DNA of 12,957 nt, taken from NCBI GenBank assembly GCA_023267415.1, contig JAHFNM010000020.1, forward strand, positions 1-12,957, given 5' to 3'. A model generated the notes under the pieces. The model saw nothing but the letters and a program-made list of their open reading frames with translations, was not told the origin of the DNA and did not search any database. Positions 1-4,825 of this stretch are shown in pieces (positions within the stretch are counted from its first letter, which is position 1; each line of letters begins with the position of its first letter). This stretch comes from Candidatus Nomurabacteria bacterium (GTDB lineage Bacteria; Patescibacteriota; Minisyncoccia; Phycocordibacterales; UBA9973). The translations under genes and the position numbers were made by a program.

Positions 1-198
1 TCAAGTAAGACTATCAAAGCATTCCGCAAAGACGTGCTCATGCATGGATCGAAGATGGTGGGGGGAGGTGACGTGTCCCGCAAAAAGAAGCTTCTTGAAA
101 AGCAGAAAAAAGGCAAAGCTCGCCAACGCGATTACGCCAAGGTCAACATTCCGCATGATGTGTTTCTTAAGATGATGCAACGCGGAGACGCAAATTAG
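1..198 (+). CDS. lepA: Elongation factor 4 (LepA), C-terminal fragment
   Basis: Only the last 65 codons are present; the gene begins before the window. Frame 1 reads through SRKKKLLEKQKKGKARQRD and ends MMQRGDAN at a TAG stop. The GGDVSRKKKLLEKQK(K/E)GK stretch followed by a V-x-(I/V)-P-x-(D/E)-x-F segment is the signature of the LepA-specific C-terminal domain. LepA is a ribosome-associated translational GTPase; its G domain and EF-G-like domains must lie upstream and cannot be checked here. The insertion KMVGG just before GDVSRKKK is slightly longer than the usual CYGGD form. No gene follows on this strand until 612, and the next 160 bases hold hairpins that could end this transcript. The identification is secure because this C-terminal domain is unique to LepA. 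Confidence 0.93.
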   Translation, partial: SSKTIKAFRKDVLMHGSKMVGGGDVSRKKKLLEKQKKGKARQRDYAKVNIPHDVFLKMMQRGDAN

Positions 199-248
199 AT
201 TTACTTCTTAATCTCAAACGCAGGAAATAAATATATAAGCACTTCTTG

Positions 249-298
249 CCCCGTAGGAAGTTTTTTTGTGCATTCGACAAAAAAGTTTCCTACTGGGG
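249..298. repeat. Long imperfect inverted repeat downstream of lepA
   Basis: The left arm 249-269 and right arm 277-298 pair over about 21 bp with a single bulged base (294) and two G-T wobbles, around a 7-nt loop. The T-run lies inside the stem rather than after it, so this is not a standard intrinsic terminator. It lies 50 bp after the lepA stop and 25 bp before a clear terminator. It could be a 3' end stabiliser or RNase III type site, or a decayed palindromic element; the sequence does not decide which. Confidence 0.6.
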
Positions 299-322
299 TG
301 ATGCAGAAGGGGGAATAGAAGC

Positions 323-348
323 AAAAAACTCCCGAAAGGGAGTTTTTT
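323..348. terminator. Bidirectional intrinsic terminator
   Basis: Perfect hairpin with arms 323-333 and 338-348 around a GAAA loop. The CTCCC/GGGAG core is flanked by a run of six A on one side and six T on the other, so it works on both strands. It ends 8 bp from the stop of the small minus-strand gene 357-473 and can also stop lepA readthrough. Confidence 0.85.
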
Positions 349-356
349 AACTGTCG

Positions 357-473
357 TTATTTCGTAAACAATACCGGCATATAGAGGGCGATCATCAAGA
401 TGATGATGAGGACAGAGACAATGCCCCAGGCGATACCGACTTTCTTTTTGTGCTTTTGGGAGAATATGGACAT
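357..473 (-). CDS. Small single-span membrane protein, 38 residues
   Basis: The minus strand encodes a 38-residue peptide that starts at 473 and stops with TAA at 359-357. It begins MSIFSQKHKKKVGIAWG, a short basic cytoplasmic stub, and continues with a strongly hydrophobic segment at about residues 13-35 (GIAWGIVSVLIIILMIALYM) before ending PVLFTK. This is the layout of a one-span small membrane protein, N-terminus inside by the positive-inside rule. A strong terminator begins 9 bp past its stop, which supports a real transcript. I see no good Shine-Dalgarno and only a weak promoter upstream. It is divergent from the ftsB-like gene. I recognise no family. Small one-span proteins are common in Parcubacteria, but the possibility that this is chance remains. 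Confidence 0.62.
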   Translation of the reverse strand: MSIFSQKHKKKVGIAWGIVSVLIIILMIALYMPVLFTK

Positions 474-492
474 GGGAATAGGTTGTGTAGCA

Positions 493-532
493 CCGACGCT
501 CCGATCGGTGTCCCGACCGTTTTGCGCGTCGG
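493..532. repeat. Nested inverted repeat between divergent genes
   Basis: Outer arms CCGACGC (493-499) and GCGTCGG (526-532) enclose a smaller CGGT/ACCG hairpin (506-509 with 516-519). It lies between the divergent small membrane gene and the ftsB-like gene. It is GC-rich compared with its surroundings and has no T-tract. It could be a regulator site or a leader structure for the minus-strand gene. Confidence 0.4.
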
Positions 533-611
533 GAGTTATAGTAATACAATGGGAACAGCGACTAGAGTGTACCGTGTTTGTTTATGCATTTCAAGCTAGT
601 TTCCAGATCCG

Positions 612-1004
612 GTGATTTATCTCAAAAAACAAAATCTATTCAAACGAATCCTTTTTTCCCGCGGCATGGCGCTGGGCATTCTTTTTGCCATTGTCTTTGT
701 GGGATACGGACTTGTTTCCTTGTTTGCAAAAAGCATCGATGCCTCGCGCTCGCGACGAATCGCCGAAAGCCAAGCCGCGGACTTGAAGGAGCAGCAGGAT
801 GATCTGGCAAAAAAGCTCGCCGACCTCAACACTCCCGAAGGACAGGAGGCTGTGCTCCGTGAACAATTTCCCGTGGTGAAGGAAGGGGAGCATGTGGTGG
901 TGATCACGGGCAGCGGCGATCAAGTGGGCACTGTCTCCGCAGTGCCCACCGCGAATTCTTCCTCAGGCGGATTCTGGAATTTTCTTAAGAATTTGTTTAA
1001 GTAG
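612..1004 (+). CDS. FtsB/DivIC-family septum formation protein
   Basis: 130 residues from a GTG start. The order is a basic N-terminal stub (KKQNLFKRILFSRG), one membrane span at about residues 19-40 (ALGILFAIVFVGYGLVSLFA), a heptad-rich coiled coil at about 44-75 (SRSRRIAESQAADLKEQQDDLAKKLADL), then TPEGQEAVLREQFPVVKEGEHVVVI, which matches the conserved tail of the septum formation initiator family (PF04977). FtsB/DivIC pairs with FtsL and FtsQ/DivIB in the divisome, with the coiled coil outside the membrane. A low-complexity Ser/Gly linker and a FWNFLKNLFK amphipathic end follow. A TAG at 597-599 closes the frame upstream, so GTG 612 is the first plausible start; ATG 666 would remove the cytoplasmic stub. 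I see no Shine-Dalgarno or strong promoter. It converges on rmuC with a palindromic repeat between the stops. Confidence 0.82.
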   Translation: MIYLKKQNLFKRILFSRGMALGILFAIVFVGYGLVSLFAKSIDASRSRRIAESQAADLKEQQDDLAKKLADLNTPEGQEAVLREQFPVVKEGEHVVVITGSGDQVGTVSAVPTANSSSGGFWNFLKNLFK

Positions 1005-1011
1005 CATCTGC

Positions 1012-1079
1012 GTCATCCCGGACTTGATCCGGGATCCACGAAGAAATTTAATGGATTCCGGCTTGTGGGCCGGAATGAC
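1012..1079. repeat. Dispersed palindromic element, copy 1 (68 bp)
   Basis: Starts GTCAT and ends ATGAC, which pair with each other. Inside are three hairpins: CCCGGA/TCCGGG around CTTGA, a central GGATCCA/TGGATTCC stem with an A-rich loop, and TTCCGGC/GCCGGAA. Together they draw a cloverleaf. It is nearly identical to copy 3 (4748-4815) and related to 3174-3252 and 8380-8448. It fills the gap between the convergent ftsB-like and rmuC stops, where it may act as a transcription end. Confidence 0.93.
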
Positions 1080-1087
1080 AAAATTAA

Positions 1088-2128
1088 CTAGTCTTCAATC
1101 ATCGGCTTCTCAAGCGTGAGTGACTCAAGCTCCGGTGCTTCGCCTGTGATTCGCATCACGTCTTTGTCTACTTTTTTGAATTCCTTGTTGCTTGCGTTGA
1201 AGTGGTTGACCGCTGTGCCGAGTGCGTTTCCAAGCTTGGCGTGATATTCCTCAAACGATTTCAAATGCTTGCCGAGTTCACCGACACGTTTGATGATGTC
1301 TTTTGCTGTCTCTTCGATTTGGAGAGCACGCAAACCTTGTAAAACTGTCTGGAGATAGGCGAGGAATGAGGTAGGAGAGACGATGATGACTTTGTATTTT
1401 GATGCGGCGCGCTGAATGAGATTTTCTTCTTCGCCGACTTTGTTTACCAAGAGATCATAATAGATCGCCTCGTGTGGAATGAACATGAATGCAAAATCCA
1501 TTGTGCCGTTTTCCGGCTGGATGTATTTTGATGTTTCGACAATGCGAAGCTTGAGGTCGTTCTCAAACTGCTTGGCATATTCTGCTTTGCGGATAGGATC
1601 CTTTTCTCCGGCCATGCGGTTGTAATTGTCGAGCGAGAATTTTGAGTCAACAGGAATGATCTTGTCTTTGACGAATACGGCCGCGTCCACGATTGAGCCA
1701 TCAGGAAATCCGTATTGCATTTCGTATCCACCGACAGGAAGCACATTTTTGAGAAGCGCGTCGAGATAGTATTCGCCGAGAATTCCGCGTTGCTTTGGGT
1801 TCTTCAAAATGTCTTGGAGTTCCTCGAGTTGTTCGGTGAAGCCCACGACTTGTTTGTTGGTCACATCGAGAAGCGTGAGCTTTTCAGTGACTTCTTGAAT
1901 GATCTTGGTCGATTCACTCGCTTGATGACGCATGGCAGAGTTCATTTCTTTCGCCGAGTCACCGAGTTTTTGGTCGACGGTGCGAGTGAGCTCATTCATC
2001 TGCTGAAGGAGAAGCTTGAGAGCAGTATCGTCTTGGGGAAGTATGGGCGCGGTTTTTTTGCTGCGCAAAAGAAACGTCACAATGATGACGATCAAAATCC
2101 CGATAACAACAAGAAGGGCTGTTTGCAT
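1088..2128 (-). CDS. rmuC: DNA recombination protein RmuC
   Basis: 346 residues. An N-terminal membrane anchor at about 3-21 (TALLVVIGILIVIIVTFLL) is followed by a coiled-coil region at about 36-108 and the RmuC domain (PF02646). Recognisable blocks are NPKQRGILGEYYLDALLKN (GxxGE at 115-119), DGSIVDAAVF (143-152) and the PVDSKF block near 159-164, which fit the PD-(D/E)xK-like nuclease core described for RmuC. FMFIPHEAIYYDLL and SPTSFLAYLQTVLQGLR are also typical. RmuC limits inversions and rearrangements at short repeats in E. coli. It is somewhat shorter than the roughly 400-475 residues usual in Proteobacteria. An extended -10 box ends 6 nt before the ATG, so the message is predicted to be leaderless. 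It converges on the ftsB-like gene and is divergent from the small membrane gene at 2211. Confidence 0.93.
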   Translation of the reverse strand: MQTALLVVIGILIVIIVTFLLRSKKTAPILPQDDTALKLLLQQMNELTRTVDQKLGDSAKEMNSAMRHQASESTKIIQEVTEKLTLLDVTNKQVVGFTEQLEELQDILKNPKQRGILGEYYLDALLKNVLPVGGYEMQYGFPDGSIVDAAVFVKDKIIPVDSKFSLDNYNRMAGEKDPIRKAEYAKQFENDLKLRIVETSKYIQPENGTMDFAFMFIPHEAIYYDLLVNKVGEEENLIQRAASKYKVIIVSPTSFLAYLQTVLQGLRALQIEETAKDIIKRVGELGKHLKSFEEYHAKLGNALGTAVNHFNASNKEFKKVDKDVMRITGEAPELESLTLEKPMIED

Positions 2129-2134
2129 AAAAAT

Positions 2135-2143
2135 AGTGTATCA
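2135..2143 (-). promoter_or_regulatory. rmuC extended -10 promoter
   Basis: On the minus strand TGATACACT matches an extended -10 (TG-N-TACACT). It is followed by exactly 6 nt and then the rmuC ATG, so transcription should start at or next to the start codon. I see no matching -35. Confidence 0.6.
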
Positions 2144-2163
2144 CACGGGGTTTTTGCTATATA

Positions 2164-2192
2164 TTGACTTTTTAATATTTACATTGTAAATT
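2164..2192 (+). promoter_or_regulatory. Promoter for the 55-residue membrane protein gene
   Basis: TTGACT (2164-2169), a 17-bp spacer and TAAATT (2187-2192) in a very AT-rich stretch. The predicted start near 2199 leaves a leader of about 12 nt, unlike the leaderless layout of neighbouring core genes. Confidence 0.6.
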
Positions 2193-2210
2193 GATAAAAA
2201 ATTAGAAATT

Positions 2211-2378
2211 ATGAAATACTTTTATGGATTTTTTTCCGCGATATCCTTTGGAATCGCTTCGGGGGTACTCAGCAATAATTTTGGTGTAGGTCTCGGGGTT
2301 TTTGCTGGATGGGTAAGTTTTTGTGGATGTCTTGATTCTATTTTTCTCCAGAAAAAGGGTGAGAATCATCCAATCTAA
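2211..2378 (+). CDS. Small hydrophobic membrane protein, 55 residues
   Basis: ATG at 2211 opens a 55-residue frame that ends with TAA at 2376-2378. It begins MKYFYGFFSAISFGIASGV and continues through a glycine- and phenylalanine-rich stretch (GVGLGVFAGWVSFCGC), then a polar tail LQKKGENHPI. The first 45 residues are hydrophobic enough for one bent or two short membrane segments. Two cysteines lie at 38 and 40. It has a recognisable TTGACT/TAAATT promoter and a terminator 18 bp after its stop, so it looks like an independent one-gene unit lying between rmuC (divergent) and the ExoX-like gene (convergent). I do not recognise the family. Local base composition is more AT-rich than in neighbouring genes, which may indicate recent acquisition, but the stretch is too short to be sure. 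Confidence 0.62.
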   Translation: MKYFYGFFSAISFGIASGVLSNNFGVGLGVFAGWVSFCGCLDSIFLQKKGENHPI

Positions 2379-2396
2379 TTACATGATGGATGAATG

Positions 2397-2423
2397 AAAG
2401 CAACTAAAAAAGTTGCTTTTTTT
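2397..2423. terminator. Bidirectional terminator between convergent genes
   Basis: AAAGCAACT (2397-2405) pairs with AGTTGCTTT (2411-2419) around a five-A loop, followed by T to 2423. It serves the 55-residue gene on the plus strand. It touches the stop codon of the convergent ExoX-like gene, whose TAA is read from the T-tract end. Confidence 0.8.
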
Positions 2424-3144
2424 ATATCAATTTTCCCAGATGAGTCTTAAGAGTGTAGATCCAGTCTGCATCGTCCGGAGAGTTTTCGAGTTTGGATTTG
2501 AGAAGCCACTCGAGATATCCGCGGTCGAGCTTTGCCACGTCGGCCACTGTGCGGTCGTTATATTTTCCAAAATTGAATTTTGCGAGCAGGGATGGTCGAG
2601 CAGAGATTTCAATCATTTCTTTGATTGCACTGTCGTGGTCACCAGTTTTTTCAATCATCTTGGTGAGGAGTCGTTCAAACAATTTTTCGAGGACGAGAAC
2701 GTCGCCGTCTGCGCTGTGAGCCACACCTTCTACTTCAAGATCGAGCGCGTAGCGTAGATACTGCAGATTGTAGCGGGAAAGCTTGCCTTCGGGGTCGAGT
2801 TCGCGCGCAACGCGAAGCGTGCAGATCACATTGGCCGGAGTGATGTCTTCTTTTTTAAGCATGCCAAGATCGAAAGTCGCATTGTGGGCGACGACGGCAG
2901 TGTTTATGCTTTCAAAAAGGTCTTTGACCTCCTTCCATTCCGGCGCATCTTTGAATGCCGGTTTGTCGGCGATCATCTTGTTGGTGATGTTGTGCACAGC
3001 CATGGCTTCGAATGGGATCGGAAGCGGCGGCTTAAAAAGTCCGGCCCGCATTTCCGCATCGCCCGGAGCTTTCCATGCGATCTGGCAGAGAAAATCCTTT
3101 GGCTCATTGCCGGTAGTTTCAGTGTCGAAAAAGATGATGTTCAT
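2422..3144 (-). CDS. ExoX-like DEDDh 3'-5' exonuclease
   Basis: 240 residues. The three exonuclease motifs of the DnaQ superfamily are intact: FDTETTG (D7, E9), HNATFD (87-92, D92) and HSADGD (H143, D148), giving a DEDDh active site. The C-terminal part (about 190-216) reads FGKYNDRTVADVAKL then YLEWLL, the FGKYxGxT...YLxWL signature of the accessory domain found at the end of exodeoxyribonuclease X. The enzyme should remove nucleotides from DNA 3' ends in repair or proofreading-type processing; it is too short and differently built to be a full polymerase subunit. An extended -10 box ends 6 nt before the ATG, so a leaderless transcript is predicted. It is divergent from yqeY, with repeat copy 2 between them. 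A second DEDDh exonuclease is encoded at 7431. Confidence 0.88.
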   Translation of the reverse strand: MNIIFFDTETTGNEPKDFLCQIAWKAPGDAEMRAGLFKPPLPIPFEAMAVHNITNKMIADKPAFKDAPEWKEVKDLFESINTAVVAHNATFDLGMLKKEDITPANVICTLRVARELDPEGKLSRYNLQYLRYALDLEVEGVAHSADGDVLVLEKLFERLLTKMIEKTGDHDSAIKEMIEISARPSLLAKFNFGKYNDRTVADVAKLDRGYLEWLLKSKLENSPDDADWIYTLKTHLGKLI

Positions 3145-3150
3145 ATGCCG

Positions 3151-3159
3151 ATTATATCA
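3151..3159 (-). promoter_or_regulatory. ExoX-like gene extended -10 promoter
   Basis: On the minus strand TGATATAAT is a perfect extended -10. Six nucleotides separate it from the ATG at 3144, predicting a leaderless message. No -35 match is visible. Confidence 0.75.
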
Positions 3160-3173
3160 CACTAAAAAAGTGG

Positions 3174-3252
3174 GTCGTCCTGAACTTGATTCAGGATCCA
3201 GGTGTATTTTTTAACTCATATAGCCTGGATTCCGGATCAAGTCCGGAATGAC
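3174..3252. repeat. Dispersed palindromic element, copy 2 (79 bp, divergent)
   Basis: Starts GTCGT and ends ATGAC. Its first hairpin is CCTGAA/TTCAGG around the conserved CTTGA loop; the central stem is ATCCAGG/CCTGGAT with a longer AT-rich loop; the third is TTCCGGA/TCCGGAA. Arm sequences differ from copies 1 and 3 while pairing is kept. It lies between the divergent ExoX-like gene and yqeY, and its last bases ATGACA may serve as the yqeY -35. Confidence 0.85.
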
Positions 3253-3277
3253 ACAGGAGGAGTGCACATGCTATAAT
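3248..3277 (+). promoter_or_regulatory. yqeY promoter, -35 drawn from a repeat end
   Basis: TGCTATAAT (3269-3277) is a perfect extended -10. ATGACA (3248-3253), the right end of repeat copy 2 plus one base, lies 18 bp upstream and matches TTGACA at five of six positions. The start would fall within a few bases of the ATG at 3286. An AGGAGG at 3255-3260 lies upstream of the -10 and cannot be the ribosome binding site. Confidence 0.7.
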
Positions 3278-3285
3278 GCGCCCAT

Positions 3286-3738
3286 ATGTTACATGAAGAA
3301 ATAAAGGGAAAGATCAAAGAAGCCATGATCGCCAAGGACACCGTTCGCCTTGAGGTATATCGGGGCATGGTCAGTGCATTTACCAATGAATTGGTTGCAA
3401 AAGGACGCAAGCCGCAAGAATGGCTTAGTGACGAAGAGGCGATCGCCGTCATTACCCGCCTCTCTAAGCAGCGCAAGGATTCCATCGAACAATATACAAA
3501 GGGCGGCCGCGAAGATCTCGTGGCCGAGGAAAAGGCTCAGCTCGCCGTCATTGAAACATTCCTTCCTCAGTTGATGAGCAAAGATGAAATTAAAACCATT
3601 GCACTGGCAAAACAATCTGAGCTCGGAATCACTGATGCTACAAAAAAAGGTATGCTCATGTCTGCGCTCATGAAAGATCTCAAAGCCAAGGCCGACGGCA
3701 TGGACGTCAAAGAGGTTGTCGATAATTTGTTTGCATAA
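3286..3738 (+). CDS. yqeY: GatB/YqeY family protein
   Basis: 150 residues, the usual size of stand-alone YqeY. The start MLHEEIKGKIKEAMIAKD, the central RKDSIEQYTKGGREDLVAEE, the IETFLPQLMS block and the ending GMLMSALMKDLKAKADGMDVKEVVDNLF match the GatB/YqeY family (PF09424) from end to end. The family shares the tRNA-binding tail domain of the GatB subunit of Glu-tRNA(Gln) amidotransferase; the role of the free protein is not settled, but a link with tRNA handling is commonly assumed. It opens a plus-strand cluster: the next gene begins 10 bp after its stop and a DedA-like gene follows after another 11 bp, suggesting an operon. Its own promoter is strong and almost leaderless. Confidence 0.9.
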   Translation: MLHEEIKGKIKEAMIAKDTVRLEVYRGMVSAFTNELVAKGRKPQEWLSDEEAIAVITRLSKQRKDSIEQYTKGGREDLVAEEKAQLAVIETFLPQLMSKDEIKTIALAKQSELGITDATKKGMLMSALMKDLKAKADGMDVKEVVDNLFA

Positions 3739-3748
3739 AATATATCCT

Positions 3749-4093
3749 ATGAAAATCATCTGGCATTGGCTCATTCTATCGATCGCAATATTCGCTACCA
3801 CATATGTGCTGCCGAATACGATCACGATTCATCCGACCTATATCGTTCTTGTCGTAGGCGCCTGTCTGATGTTTGTAAACTTCGTGATCAAGCCGGTCAT
3901 CTCGCTCCTTACCTTGCCGATCAATATCCTGACACTCGGCGTTTTTGGCGTAATCCTTAACGGCGCATTTTTCTGGCTGCTCACCGATGTCGTTCCCGGA
4001 TTCCATATCGTTTCTTTCATGGGTGCTGTCATCGGCGCGTTGATCGTTTCGATCATGAACTGGATCCTTGAGCGGATCTTCGGAAATTCCTAG
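3749..4093 (+). CDS. PF04020 membrane protein (phage holin-like family)
   Basis: 114 residues from ATG 3749; an upstream in-frame ATG at 3716 lies inside yqeY and is not needed. Four hydrophobic segments are visible at about 4-22, 30-50, 58-77 and 85-108. The loop FVNFVIKPVISLLTLPINILTLGVFGVILNG carries the N-x-x-x-K-P-x(n)-LTLP-x-N-x-x-TLG pattern that defines PF04020 (annotated phage holin family 4, or YvlD-like). Chromosomal members are ordinary bacterial membrane proteins with poorly known function, and the phage label should not be taken as evidence for a prophage. A TAAAAT at 3736-3741, overlapping the yqeY stop, sits 7 nt before the ATG and could be an internal promoter. It is probably cotranscribed with yqeY and the DedA-like gene. 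Confidence 0.85.
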   Translation: MKIIWHWLILSIAIFATTYVLPNTITIHPTYIVLVVGACLMFVNFVIKPVISLLTLPINILTLGVFGVILNGAFFWLLTDVVPGFHIVSFMGAVIGALIVSIMNWILERIFGNS

Positions 4094-4104
4094 AACCTTC
4101 CCAT

Positions 4105-4725
4105 ATGTATTCAATCTTTCATCCGCTTTCTCTTTTTGTCACCACTCACGGAGCTGTCACGTACGGTGCGCTTTTTGTCGGCGTGCTTTGGGAAGGCGAG
4201 ATCACGCTCATCATGGCGGGAATCTTGACGCATCTTCATGTGCTTTTTTTGCCGACGACAATTTTTATAATCATACTCGCGGCTGTCACGAAGACGCTAC
4301 TCGGCTATCAGCTCGGGCGCTATCTCGGTAGGAAATTCCCGCACAGCCCGCTTCTCAAATACTTCGAGCGCAAAGTATTTTATTTCCTGCCGCGTTTTCG
4401 CGAACAGCCATTTTGGTCCATCGTCATTTCAAAATGCATTTACGGGGTGAACAATGCCACACTCGTCTTCGCCGGTTACGTGAAGGCAGACTTCAAAACG
4501 TATTGCGTTGCCGAATTCGTTTCAAGCGTAGTTTGGCTTGGTGGAATGTTTGGGCTTGGATTGTTTTTCTCAACGACGGCGCTCAACATCAGTCATAATT
4601 TCAAGAATTTCGCATTTCTCGTCTTGCTGTTCATTGCGGGATTCATGGTGCTCTTGAAAGTCATCAATCTCATTATCGAACTCATCGAAGAGTGGGGAAT
4701 TGATGTAGCAGAAAGTAGAAAATAG
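4105..4725 (+). CDS. DedA/VTT-domain membrane protein
   Basis: 206 residues with several hydrophobic segments (about 12-32, 43-65, 118-135, 137-160 and 168-192). WEGEITLIMAGIL near 29-41 corresponds to the E-x-x-(P/T) re-entrant segment of DedA proteins, and LGYQLGRYLGRKF at about 67-79 matches the G-x-x-x-G-R-x-x-G block. In the second half SKCIYGVNNATLVFAGYVK replaces the usual arginine-rich F-x-R-x-x-P-x-x-R-x-x-x-x-x-x-A-G segment, so it is a divergent member. DedA/VTT proteins are linked to lipid scrambling or flipping, including undecaprenyl phosphate. The last codons fall in a short AGAAAGTAG direct repeat that extends past the stop. Placed as third gene of the yqeY cluster, 11 bp after the preceding gene. 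Confidence 0.78.
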   Translation: MYSIFHPLSLFVTTHGAVTYGALFVGVLWEGEITLIMAGILTHLHVLFLPTTIFIIILAAVTKTLLGYQLGRYLGRKFPHSPLLKYFERKVFYFLPRFREQPFWSIVISKCIYGVNNATLVFAGYVKADFKTYCVAEFVSSVVWLGGMFGLGLFFSTTALNISHNFKNFAFLVLLFIAGFMVLLKVINLIIELIEEWGIDVAESRK

Positions 4726-4739
4726 ATAGTAGAAAGTAG
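4710..4739 (+). repeat. Short direct repeat AGAAAGTAG
   Basis: Two copies of AGAAAGTAG (4710-4718 and 4731-4739) sit 21 bp apart across the DedA-like stop codon. The last residues of that protein are encoded by the first copy. It may be a slippage tract or part of a low-complexity spacer. Confidence 0.5.
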
Positions 4740-4747
4740 GCTAATGT

Positions 4748-4815
4748 GTCATCCCGGACTCGATCCGGGATCCACGAAGAAATTTAATGGATTCCGGCTC
4801 GCAGGCCGGAATGAC
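4748..4815. repeat. Dispersed palindromic element, copy 3 (68 bp)
   Basis: Same length as copy 1 and nearly identical to it; the differences I see are in the loops (CTCGA for CTTGA, CTCGCAG for CTTGTGG). Bounded by GTCAT and ATGAC. It lies between the DedA-like gene and the MYG1 gene, and an in-frame ATG inside it (4787) would create a spurious N-terminal extension of MYG1. Confidence 0.93.
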
Positions 4816-4825
4816 AAGAAAAGAT

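Noticed and set aside
214..549. 111-codon minus-strand frame across the lepA to ftsB gap
   Set aside because: It runs through two hairpins and a terminator and overlaps the better-supported 38-residue frame; the predicted protein has no coherent composition.
1012..1079. tRNA gene suggested by the cloverleaf shape and 68-bp length
   Set aside because: There is no T-loop consensus, no standard D-loop, the acceptor-like stem has only 5 bp, and an almost identical copy and a coding copy exist. It is a repeat, not a tRNA.
1715..2167. 150-codon plus-strand frame opposite rmuC
   Set aside because: It is antisense to a well-supported rmuC frame and has no recognisable domain.
3255..3260. AGGAGG as the ribosome binding site of yqeY
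   Set aside because: It lies 25 nt before the start codon and upstream of the -10 box, so it would not be in the transcript.
3749..4093. Prophage remnant suggested by the holin family name
   Set aside because: PF04020 members are common chromosomal membrane proteins, and no other phage gene is near.
4787..4825. N-terminal extension of the MYG1 protein from the ATG at 4787
   Set aside because: The 13 extra residues are a translation of repeat copy 3, and the family homology begins after the ATG at 4826.
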